This document shows, piece after piece, positions 12,430 to 22,846 of a stretch of DNA of 64,000 nucleotides. Under the pieces are notes generated by a model. The model was not told where the DNA came from. It searched no databases and was given only the letters and a program-made list of their open reading frames with translations. This DNA is from Arabidopsis thaliana (lineage: Eukaryota; Streptophyta; Magnoliopsida; Brassicales; Brassicaceae): the NCBI RefSeq assembly GCF_000001735.4, contig NC_003076.8:16743835-16807834 (forward strand), in the 5' to 3' direction. A program made the position numbers and the translations under genes. Every line of letters starts with the position of its first letter. The stretch's first letter is position 1.

Positions 12430-12863
12430 CTTGAGACAGAGACTGATCAACAATTACAACTTGAATGAGTCAATTTTCTCAGAATATTCATTGCACGGTT
12501 TTTAATCCACCATGAGGATTAAACTTGATGAAACCAAGATACAGATTTAATCTGTTAAATACATGATACATCTTATATGCACTAATTTAAGAAGATGAAA
12601 GACAAACAAAAGATGATCACCATTCTGAGTCAAAAGGAGAAAGCATTAAACACAAGTTATTAAAGGAAGAACAAAGCCAAGAGCGATGCTTAGTTAAAAT
12701 AGTCTACACAACCTAACCAAAACTCCAGTTTACCATTACAAATTAAGAAAACTAGATTTGGCATAAAAATGAAAGCATTAGCCCATTAAGAGTTGAATGA
12801 AGCTATGTACAAGGCAAGCGAAGAAAATGTAGTTTAGCACAAGCCTCTAAACCTTGACTATGC
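12430..12863. other. Intergenic: F-box promoter side and 3' flank of hydrolase
   Basis: This 434-bp A/T-rich stretch lies between the start of the minus-strand F-box gene and the stop of the next minus-strand gene. It must hold the F-box promoter and the hydrolase 3' UTR. I see no further gene or repeat. Confidence 0.5.
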
Positions 12864-13957
12864 TTATGAGCTTTGAGCAAGAGATTTGGAGACAAAAGCG
12901 GCTATTGCTTTCATAGCGACATCTTCGACTTCCTCTTGTGTTAACTCCTTTGTTTCAAGGTGTTTCTTCCCAATCTTGAAGGAGTGATCTCCACCATCAA
13001 TCACATGAACCTCAGTCACAGCTTTCATTTTATTACAAACAGCTTCAAGCTTATTCAGAGGACACATCGGATCTTTGCTTCCCTTTTGATACAAAAACAT
13101 TCATAATCCAAAGACCCAATTATAATTCATTCATGTGCAACAACATAAGAGTTATGTTACTTTTGCATAAAATACCTGCACAAACATCACAGGGACTCCC
13201 ATTTCCAGTAGAGTCTCGTCTCTTATCGCACCTTTCGCGCCCTGAAATCAACGTATACCCTTAAATTGCTCATTCATACATTCACGAGAACAGGAATCAA
13301 CTTTTCACGGACATAAATCTCAAACCTTAAGTGGATATCCTAAACATATCACAGCTGAAACTGTAACATCTTCATTCACAGCTGAAACCATACAGCTTAC
13401 TCTGCAAGGTGATAACAACATCACATTAAACATTGAAACATACCCAAACAAAACAACGTGTGTGAGCTGGACACAAGAAGAAATGTACCTAGAACCCATT
13501 GATTTGCCAACTAATATCAAAGGATGACCAGGGAATTTAGCAGCAGTTTCTTTAACAACATTCAAATGAAACTCTATCAATTTCTCCGCTTTCGGAGCTA
13601 CTCTTTTTTTCCCGTCAGCAAGATCTACACATCAATTCCACAATTGAATTAAGCTTTAAAGTATGAATAATAAAAATTTATGATTTCACAGAAAATTCAC
13701 TCACAAGGATAGTCAAATGTGACCACTTCAACAGCTTCTAATGTCTTCTTTAACATTTCCTTCCATCTACATCAAACCCACAAACATATATTGAGCAAAT
13801 TCAGACTAAGTGAATAAACTCAGAAGAAGATTAGTAGTTACCTAATCATCCAGTCGGAAGAAGAGGGAGCACCGGCACCGTGCGCGAATATAACGACCGG
13901 CGAACATGGAATCTCTGATTCTTCATTCACCTTTCTTCTTTTCCTCCGTGAAGCCAT
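12864..13957 (-). CDS. Alpha/beta hydrolase (KANSL3/TEX30-like), about 224 aa
   Basis: Small alpha/beta-fold hydrolase. Exons on the minus strand: 13957-13842, 13766-13705, 13624-13489, 13401-13326, 13241-13176 and 13082-12864, total 675 nt in one frame. The ATG at 13957 starts MASRRKRRKVN. Then come the oxyanion-type loop VVIFAHGAGAP, FDYPY, and the nucleophile-elbow position GKSMGSRVSC with Ser inside G-x-S-x-G. The tail has the acid region FVQGSKDPMCP and the histidine in GGDHSFK, so the Ser-Asp-His triad appears complete. The fold resembles animal TEX30/KANSL3; the substrate is unknown. It is divergent from the gene at 14177 across a 219-bp shared promoter. Confidence 0.9.
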
Positions 13958-14176
13958 CGAGAAACCTGGAAATCTCAGACAACAGTTGACTCAAATCCCC
14001 AAGGAAAATGGGATATAGGATTTGACTTTCGCGCCAAATTAATTGGGCCACTAAAACTTGGGCTTCTGAACTAAAAACAGGCCCATAACTATTTTTGTCG
14101 ATTTTAGAAAACGTTAATGATAGTTAACACCGTTTATCATACCTTTGACAATTCAGATTTCCTTCTTCCCAAAACA
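13958..14176. promoter_or_regulatory. Divergent promoter with E2F site and site II motifs
   Basis: This 219-bp interval lies between two divergently transcribed genes. It contains TTTCGCGCCAAA at 14027-14038, which matches the E2F consensus (TTTSSCGC) on both strands. Three TGGGCC/T-type site II motifs (near 14044, 14059 and 14089 on either strand) follow within 60 bp. Site II elements are typical of plant growth and housekeeping promoters. Control by E2F is inferred from sequence only. Confidence 0.6.
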
Positions 14177-14695
14177 ATGGCCTCCCCCACCGCTACCGTT
14201 ACCGTTACCGTTACCGTCACCGTTCTTTTGTTCACGTTGGCTCTCTCCGTCGCTTCTTCAACGCCGGGAAATGACATCATCGACAAAAGCCTAACCACCA
14301 CTTCATCAGCCGAACCCGATCCAGATTCCACAAACCCAAGCCTTTCCGAATCCGATGAGGTCACAGTGCCGGTGAATTTCGTCAACTTCCATCCGATCAA
14401 TCGTCATTTCCCTAGACGTCCGTTAACGACGACGGCTCCTTTCAAACGCCAACCATGCCACGAGCTGTTGGGACGTGGTCTTCAGATCTCTTACGGCAAC
14501 GACATGATCTTCTCCAGCGAAGAAGTCAAGGCGACAGGTACAGACGTAGATATTCCGGCGATTAAGATCTTTGTCGGTTCCTTCGCGTCGGAGGAGGAGG
14601 ATCATAGCTCCAAGAAGATTACGGTGAATTTAGTAAAGCGTAAAGAGAATATGTTCAGGAGAAAGATTCGCAAGTTTCTCAACCATTTGGTCTGA
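14177..14695 (+). CDS. Unknown protein with N-terminal hydrophobic signal (172 aa)
   Basis: I do not recognise a family. Single-exon ORF. I chose the ATG at 14177 because it puts a signal-peptide-like segment at the N-terminus (a threonine-valine repeat, then LLFTLALSVASS). An in-frame ATG at 14117 would add 20 residues and bury that signal. The TVTVTVTV run is encoded by tandem ACCGTT hexamers at about 14194-14224. After cleavage the protein would be Ser/Thr/Pro-rich, then basic near residues 75-95, with a C-terminal basic tail (KRKENMFRRKIRKFL). Likely secreted or membrane-anchored. It shares a promoter with the hydrolase at 12864-13957. Confidence 0.75.
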   Translation: MASPTATVTVTVTVTVLLFTLALSVASSTPGNDIIDKSLTTTSSAEPDPDSTNPSLSESDEVTVPVNFVNFHPINRHFPRRPLTTTAPFKRQPCHELLGRGLQISYGNDMIFSSEEVKATGTDVDIPAIKIFVGSFASEEEDHSSKKITVNLVKRKENMFRRKIRKFLNHLV

Positions 14696-14982
14696 AGAAC
14701 AAAACTCGAGTTTGTTGTGTTAGAATCTAAGGAACATTTAGAGAAGCACATTCTGGTAAATAAATATCATTATCCATATGATGTGAAAATGATGAAGATG
14801 ATTTTGTCTATATAACAAATTCAGTAGAATATGATTTTTGTTTTGTGAAACCTTAAGTCTATAATTTGATTATATTAGTAGTCTATATAGATTGTCTCAA
14901 GAGTCAAGTCTCAAGTGATTTGATTATGAAGATGGCAATAAAACTTACATTAATCTACATGTAGTCTCTTAGCTTTGGAGAA

Positions 14983-16656
14983 TTAGGATTGGTTTTCACA
15001 GGAACCACCTTGTTGTGTGGTTGCGCTTAGTTCAGGGCAAGGTGTGGGGTTGACCTTGTCAGCGGCTCCTACGACATCTGAGCATTTCCATATTGGAGAC
15101 CTTTTTGTTCCGGTCAGTGTAACATTGGAGAAGCAGAGATTGGTGAAAGGTGAATCTTTTAATCCCTGAACCATGCCAGCACGCTCGACTTTGATGCCCC
15201 ATACGTTCTTGATCGTTATGCCTCTTACTATGGGAAGAGCGGATGTGTTGAATTTATCGTCTGGATGATCTCCGGTGTCGCCAGAGATCTTAATCCCGGT
15301 CCGGACTTTTTCTAGGTAAACCCCGGAGATTGTTATCCCCTGTATGCTTCCTCCTCGGCCAATGTTTGTCTTGATGTGGATGCCGATACCAGAATTGTAG
15401 AGAGTGATGTTTTCAACTGTTACATTTTGGATTCCGCCAGAAGTTTCGCTTCCGATGGCTATTCCAGCAAATGGGGAAGATCCAGTGATGCGGCGGATGG
15501 TGATGTCACGGCTTGGACGGTTGTATGCAATGCCATACTCGTCCCAACCGCTCTTCACCGCAACAAGGTCGTCACCAGTAGATATGTAGGAGTCTTCTAT
15601 ACAGACGTTAGAGCTTGAATCTGTGGTAATTAGTAAACACATCAGTCATGATTTGAAACGTAACAACATGATTAAGTAGAAGAGAGAAACTGATAAAAAA
15701 ACCTGGATCAATTCCATCGGTGTTGTACGAATCAGTTGGAGCGAGGATAGTAACATGATGAACAACAACATTACTGTAAGAAAAAAGATAGTTAAGTACT
15801 AATGGCCAAGTGCATATTAAAGTTCATGAGAGATTTGTGAACCTGCAATAAACCGGATGAAGTGTCCAGAAAGGGGAGTTCTGAAGAACAACATGAGAGA
15901 CGAGGATGTTTGTTGAGTTGTTGAATTCGATGAGACCAGGTCTGGTAAACTTTAGAGTTCCATGTCTCCACATGTTCCACCAAGGTTCTCCTTGGCCATC
16001 AATCGTCCCATTTCTGCCTAGCAAACGCATTGACAGACAATCTGATTTAGAAGATACATTTCCACGACATCTAAGCTGACACAAAAAAAAGTAACAACCT
16101 GTAATAACAACGTCGTTGAGTCCGTCTCCGTGAATAAAGCTGATATATCTTCGTCCAGGATGCTCCCGTCCTCTTCCATAAGACGGCAAAGGATCGGTCA
16201 AAGGCCATTTCTCCGTATCCTAAAGTAATCAAACAATCAGAAATCGCAATGTAGAAACAAACAATTCCTAACAATCATTGAATCAAGTTATGTAAATTAG
16301 TAATCATTCACCTGAACGGCTTTAATAACAGCACCATCGGCGAGGTATAAAGTCATGTGACTCGTAAGATTGAAGCTTTGAGTCAAATACACACCACGAG
16401 GCACATAAAGAAGAGTTCCTTCGTTACTGTTATTGGAGTTTCGTATCCGATCAATAGCTGAATTGAATGCTTTGGTGTTCAAGGTCTTGCCGTCACCGAC
16501 AGCTCCAAAATCCGAAATTGATAGCATCTCGTTTCTGTGTTTCATTGGAACTATACCAGAGCATGTAATCGGAGCTCCCAGTGAGAGATGGTGAGGCAAA
16601 ACAGTGGAGAGCAAGAAGAGTACGAAAACAGAGATCGGAGCTTGAGAAATCTTCAT
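14983..16656 (-). CDS. GH28 polygalacturonase-like (pectin lyase fold), about 449 aa
   Basis: Predicted extracellular pectin-modifying enzyme. Exons on the minus strand: 16656-16312, 16219-16099, 16017-15843, 15773-15703 and 15620-14983, total 1350 nt. The ATG at 16656 gives MKISQAPISVFVLFLLSTVL, a clear signal peptide. Next come the GH28 entry motif ISDFGAVGDGKT, then NGTIDGQGEPWW, the catalytic NTDGID (about residues 230-236) and GDD (about 252). The usual GHG/SHG histidine motif is replaced by IGSETSGG, and RIK is read as HIK. Those changes are shared by a plant clade annotated as GH28-like, so exo-polygalacturonase activity is uncertain. A (GA)n tract lies in the probable 5' leader at about 16692-16709. 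Confidence 0.92.
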
Positions 16657-17236
16657 ATCTGAGACGAGAGACTTTGGTAGAGAGTGAAGAAGAGAGAGAG
16701 AGAGAGAGTAAAATCTCAATGGAAATTTCTCGCCGGAGAATTTTGATTACTGTGGATCTAGCTAGAGAGAAGTAATGGCACGGACGAAGAAAGCTAAAAA
16801 GCAGGGAGATTGTTAACTTACGTTTTTGTCCTTCTCTTAGCTTAAAACGGTCTGATAATTAAACTTCGAATCTAAACAATTTAATATTTTACAGCATAAT
16901 CCCAGTTTAACTGTAATCTAAACAAGGCCAATTAATAAATATGCAAGCCCATAACTACAGTTTGGCCCATTAGTTTTTCCCCGCGCCAAATTTGCCCTAG
17001 TTCCTTTCTTCTTTCCCGCTATTTCCAAAATCTCCCAAAAGGTCAAGTTCCAGCAAAATGACACAATCTTTGTAATCAACATTGTTCTCCGTCAAGCTTC
17101 TCCTTCAAAATTCGTAAGCTTTCTGTTCTCTAACTCTTTTTGGTTTCAGTATATGAATCAATCCGACTTTGGAATCTCTACTTAAAAATAAAAATCGATC
17201 TTTTTGCTGCCCAGATAGTGAATAACCTTAAAATCG
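16657..17236. promoter_or_regulatory. Divergent promoter of GH28 and primase genes, with two E2F-type sites
   Basis: Toward the primase gene are GCGCCAAA at 16983-16990 (TTTGGCGC on the other strand) and TTTCCCGC at 17012-17019, both fitting TTTSSCGC. A GCCCAT/GGCCCA pair sits near 16948 and 16965. E2F sites are expected for a gene of the DNA polymerase alpha-primase complex, which is expressed at G1/S. The sites are seen in the sequence; binding is inferred. Confidence 0.7.
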
Positions 17237-20200
17237 ATGACGAGAGAGGAGACTGAAACCAGTGGAGAGGATATGATGATTGATGACCCAAAACCCAAAA
17301 TCGAAAACGATTTCAATGTTCATTACCTCCGAATTTACTACGGCAAGTTTTAATCTTTATCACATTTGGGTATATGTCTCTTCATAAATCAAATCTGACT
17401 TTTTTCGCTCATAACAACATATATGCAGGAAATCTATTTCCTTACACTGATATTCACAAATGGCTTTCTTATGGGCACGGTACTTGTTTGTTTACTTGTC
17501 TTTCTTTCTTTCTGTCACACTCTTTAAAGGTTAGAAATGGTTGTGATGAATTGTATATTTGTCTGTGTTTGTGAATCTGTAGATGGGAAACATCCTGGTT
17601 GTGATGAATATTACTTTGGTAGAAGAGAATTCTCGTTTACGCTTGAAAACGATGTTTATTTGCGGTATAAGTCTTTCAAGAATGCTTCACTTATGGAAGC
17701 TGCTATCAAATCGAATTTTCCATACAAGATTGATATTGGTGCTGTGTATAGCGTTGATGTAAGTTGCAAAAATCCGTTTTTCAAGCTTTGGTGCTGGTCT
17801 ATGAAACTAGATTTACTCATTTGAGTTTTGTAAATGTGTTTTTTCAGCCGGATAAGAGACATGCATATGCTCAAAGTGGAACCAATTTGTTTACTCCAGT
17901 GGAGAGGGAGTTAGTCTTTGATATTGTGAGTTTTAATATCTTATTAAGAATTTCGTATAATTGGTTTTGTGTTTTTGTTCTTACGTAGTTTGTTGCTTGA
18001 CTTGAATATATTGTTTCCTCAGGATATAACAGATTATGATGATGTTAGATACTGTTGTTCGGGAGCCGATGTTTGCTCCAAATGCTGGCCTTTAATGACA
18101 GTTGCTATCAAAGTCATTGATACTTCCTTAAGAGGTATCAAAAATGTTTTCTTAACTCTCAAATGTATGATACAACTAGAGTTTGTAGTGTTCCTGAGAT
18201 TTTCCATCCCTATGAGTTTTTGTAATATTTATAGCCCCTGTAACGTGAATGTCATTGTGGAGTTCACTTCTTGATCTAGTGTTTGTCAATGTGCAAGACT
18301 GCTTGGTCTTATCATAGAACAAACTTGTAGTCACTCATTCTGGTCTTGTCAATTGCAGAGGATTTTGGTTTCAAACACATCCTCTGGGTCTTCAGTGGAC
18401 GTCGTGGAGTTCACTGTTGGGTTTGTGATGCTAAAGCTCGAAGGTGAAACAATTACTAACATTGTTTTTCACTTCGCTTGGTGTATGAATCACTTTCTGC
18501 ATTTCATCTTCTGTTTTATGAAATGAAACGTTGTGTGATTAAATCCTGCAGGTTGACTAATGAACAAAGATCAGCAGTTGCTGAATACTTTCGTGTTTAT
18601 AAGGTAGTGTTCTCAAGAGCTCAACGATGGTTTATTTTGTTGGTTTCTGGCATTGTGAAATTGTCTGAGTTCAATTATTGCCTATGTGACACAGGGAAAT
18701 GAAAACAATGCAAAAAAGGTCGATCTGATGGGTCATTCTCTTCATCCGTTTCTTGCGTAAGGGTTTCTCCATCACCTCTGCCTTTCTGATTTCAAAAACA
18801 CTGTCTTTGTTACTAATTTCTTCTGGGATTTTCAGGAGATCATATGTGGACTTTATTAAGAGTTTCTTTGAGGGTGAGTTACAAGCAACTCAAAGTATAT
18901 TCTCAAGCAAAGAAAAGTATGAGAAGATACTTGGGATGATTACAGATGAAGGTATGAAAGAGTGTTGATGTATTTTTCCGCCTACGTGACGTCCTAATCT
19001 CAGTTTGTGTCATTTACAATGATTTGCATCTTCATGACAGATATTCAAGCAGACCTCAGAGGAAAGTGGGAGAATTCTGCGAGATCATCTCTATCAGAAG
19101 AAGCCACCAGCCTTTTAAGGTGGGAACAACTTAAGAAAGCTCTTCAATCGAAGAGAAACAAGGTGTGTAATGTTTTAAAGGAATTCAAAACATGTATGTT
19201 AAGTGTTGTGAAAACCTTATTTGTCTTTCACTCAGCTTTTAGCTTGATGAACTTGAATCTTAGTTTTGCTCATCTTCAATCTTGTATCCATAATGTTTTA
19301 GGCTCTATCACTGCGGACGTGCGTAGAAGAAATTGTCTTCACCTTTACGTATCCTCGAATTGATTTGGAGGTTTGTTCTACTCTATGCTACAATTTTCAT
19401 AAACCCATTGTGCTATTATGGTAGATATTCCCTCGCCGTATTAGATCTTATAGCAACTGACAAGTTTTGTGACTGTTTAGTTGTATGGTTTCTTCTTTTA
19501 TTGCAGGTTTCAAAACAAATGAACCATTTGCTTAAGGCACCCTTCTGCGTCCATCCAAAAACAGGTCCCTTTCATTGTTTCTTGAATATATCCTACCAGG
19601 TAATTACTCTCATATTCATACTTAGTTCAATGTATGAATGTTGTCTGGTTTTCAGGTCGTGTCTGTGTTCCTATTGACCCGAATAACTGTGATGAGTTTG
19701 ATCCATTGGCAGTTCCAACTCTTTCACAGGTAAATTAATAATAGATAATGTGATACGCTAGAGTGTGGATCTGAATTATTTCATCAGAGAGATATTTTTC
19801 CTTAAGCTTATACTTCATCTTCTAATGATTTTCAGCTAATAGAAGAAATCAATTCCGGTGGCCTCAGAATGGACGTGGATGATGATGGTATGTTCTCAAA
19901 TAGAATCAGTGTTGAATTGTTTTGGATTAGAGTTTACTATCATAGTTAATATGAGTTATTTAACACTTGCAGATTCAGATAGTAGTTTACTTGGGAAATC
20001 AATAAAGTTCTTCAGATCCTCATTCCTAGAACCCTTACTAAAATCATGCAAGGTAAATATCCCATTTCTCTACTTTTACCCACGGTTTTTAAACTGTGCT
20101 TGATCATACCAAAAAAAGTAAAACGGTTCTGATGTAGTTGTGGAAAGAGTTGTAATATGTTACTGCAATGTCTGCAGGAAGAAATAGAGAGTTCATACAA

Positions 20201-20240
20201 AACCAAGATTGCTAAGACTAAGGATTCATTCAGCTGGTGA
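17237..20240 (+). CDS. POLA3: DNA primase small catalytic subunit
   Basis: Makes RNA primers for DNA polymerase alpha at replication origins and on the lagging strand. I resolve 16 exons: 17237-17342, 17429-17479, 17583-17758, 17848-17925, 18023-18134, 18359-18443, 18552-18603, 18695-18756, 18836-18951, 19041-19162, 19302-19370, 19507-19564, 19656-19729, 19836-19887, 19973-20052 and 20178-20240, total 1356 nt (451 aa). Residues 136-138 are the catalytic D-I-D, split across exons 4 and 5 and followed by TDYDDVR. The zinc motif [13 protein letters not shown] follows, then [12 protein letters not shown], the primase nucleotide-binding signature. Intron 1 uses a GC donor (see findings). The gene converges with the GDSL gene, with 217 bp between stop codons. 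E2F-type sites lie upstream. Confidence 0.97.
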
Positions 20241-20457
20241 CCTTAGTAAGGTTTATAACCTGCTTATTTCAGTCTTAGTTTTGATTTCAGTTTGGTTCAG
20301 TTTGTAATGTACAAGTTTCTCTAAGCTTTATAATCTATCAGTAGAGTCTCTCTATCTTGTTGTGGTGTTTCCTAAGAAAATTATAGCCTTTGAGCGAGTG
20401 ATTGAATATATTTATATGGTAATGAATCACACCGAGTCACCGATATTAGTTTTGTAA

Positions 20458-22846
20458 TTAAAGATCGTTAAGATAGCGGATGTTGAAAGGGGTAGCCACA
20501 GTTTGGTCACCATCAAGAAGTGCTTTGGCAACAATGAGATTTGCAGCTTCGGTTGGGTGATACGCGTCCCAGAAGACAAACTTGGACCTGTCCTCACAAG
20601 CTGCTTGGCTTGAGTTCTGGTTAGGTCCCTTAAAGCATGCAAACGGTGGAAAGTAGCCGCCACAACACGGCTTGTCTGCGTTCTTCAAGCCTTCCAAAAA
20701 GTTCAAAATTAAACGTTTCAGTAGATTTTTATCAATGAATCCGTCGCTACTAGAATCAGTAAAAAAAAAAAAAAACTAATTCTTACCAAATAGTTGATAG
20801 TTCAAAACTAGTTTCAAGAATAGGTCGTAAGAGTTGGCGTAGACAAATGTAGTGTTGTAATCTTCGGATCTTAACTCATTGTTCAATGTCTTAAGAGAGT
20901 GTATAAGCTTCATGTTATAACCTCGGACTACTTGGTTGACTTGTTCGGAGCATTTTCCGGCTGGTATTAAATTCAACGCTCGAGCAAAGGGTATGCAACC
21001 GAGTGGCCCTACTCCAACCACCACGAACTTCCTACCTCCTAGCTGATGCAATCGCTGTAAACACGCAATTGACACCGATTTAGATTGTGTTTACGTTTAC
21101 GTTCTGCTTATTGTAAGCTTGCTTGTAAAAAATTTGCAAAAACATTTTATGTTTTTTTTTTTTTTTTGCGCAAAGATATTTATGAAAACATTAAACGAAG
21201 GCATCAACGGACCCATGTAATTCTTTCTATTATTTCACCACGAATCAACTATATTGGACACAAGTGAATAAGTGATGATAACAAATGATCATAATAAATG
21301 TTTGACTCAGACTTGTCAAGGTAACAGAATTTGTAGCATTTTTGTCTATACAGTAGTAATGTACTATTTTTTATTACCTTAAGATGTGTGGTTAAATGGA
21401 GGACCATAGAATCTTGTAGGACATCAGTGGGGAGCTTGTCTTGAGAGAAGAAAGGTATTGATGGTTGAATATAATTCAAAATATCATTTGATCCAATTGT
21501 GATTGTGAACATTGCATTCTTCAACATCTCTTTTGTACCATTTTCACCAATCACTCTTACCATATATTCTCTACTCTTCTCAAAATTACTCACTTGTTCT
21601 CTCAGCGGAACTCGCCCGATCTGTCGCATATTCGCAAAATTTTCGTTTCGTAACAAATAAAAAACTAGTTTTAAAATTTTATTTTTGTTTCACAAAATTA
21701 TCGATTTATAAACATAAATTTTATTTGAAAATGTTAGTAGATGGAGCTTACGAACAGAAGTCCAGTGTCGTCCAAGATTCCAGCAGCACCAGAAGCATAG
21801 TTGATTCCATTGCGAATTGTGTTAGCCTCAGTGTTTGGTTCAAGATATGGTGGTGGTGGTGATTTTGCTCCTAAGGCTTCACCTAATGTTTTAATTTATT
21901 CCAATAAAACTATATATTAGTCTATCTTATATTTATGAGTAATGATTATGTAGTATGTGTAAAACAAATAAACACAGAGTGGCATCATCTTAAACTAAGA
22001 AAAACATCGAGTGATTGAAGAGAGCTAGGACCAATTCAGAAACGGTTTACTAAATTATGAAAATTAAATAGAACTCCTTACCAAACTCCATGAATGTTGC
22101 ATTTATGGAATTTGCCTTTGACTTCTCTCACATTACAAAATTTTAATTACTCTTAACTAATTTATTGGTCCAATCCAATTCAGTTATGACTTTACATGCT
22201 TTAAGAAGAGTCAGCTTATCAATTAGTTGACTTCAAGTGTGTACAAGGGTTTTGTTCTGTTAGATACTTTAGAGAATTAAATTCATATTATTGTAACTAA
22301 CCGTTAAATCAAGCACATTTATTTCTAATTACGTAGTACTCGCTTTCACTATTTCTGAATGAATAAACTAAGGCAGGGCAATATATATATAACAAATACT
22401 AATTATTGTTATTATTTTTTGTAAAAACATATGCAATGTTTTAAATCTATTACTTGTGATTGTTTTTTTTGAATATTGTATCAGATATATATATGGTCGA
22501 ATATCTAACAAGCTCTAAAGTGAATATAAACAAAAAAAAAAAAAAAATAAGATCTATGTTCTATGTCGCCTCTAAAATAAACATATTACATACCCACAAT
22601 ATCGGAAATGGTTCGACCATTAGTGAATCTTCCCGTGGGTTGGCCGTTGGAAGGTGCAAAATCGATGCCATAAGGCGAAGAATCAGCTTTTGACAATGTG
22701 AAGATATAGTTGTTGTTTCCAACATCTACCAATGAGTCTCCAAATATGAAGTTTGTGAACGATTGAGCAGCCTGAAAATGTGATAGCCAAAGGAGAAGAA
22801 AAGTGCAATTGAAAGGCTTGAGAGAACATCTATAAGTGAAATCCAT
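20458..22846 (-). CDS. GDSL-type esterase/lipase, about 375 aa
   Basis: Plant GDSL hydrolase, probably extracellular. Exons on the minus strand: 22846-22594, 21882-21752, 21620-21378, 21054-20787 and 20690-20458, total 1128 nt. The ATG at 22846 is followed by a hydrophobic leader (FLLLWLSHFQAAQS). Family blocks are complete: FIFGDSLVDVGNNNY with nucleophile Ser38, the oxyanion Gly in block II, GSND near residue 173 (block III), and DAYHP with Asp340 and His343 (block V). The last intron ends ...GAAG, a weak acceptor, but it restores the frame at GLKNADKPCCGG. The substrate (cutin or other acyl esters) cannot be read from sequence. Confidence 0.95.

Noticed and set aside
14117-14176. In-frame upstream ATG that would extend the unknown secreted protein by 20 residues
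   Set aside because: The extension would place the hydrophobic leader internally; the ATG at 14177 gives a normal signal peptide.
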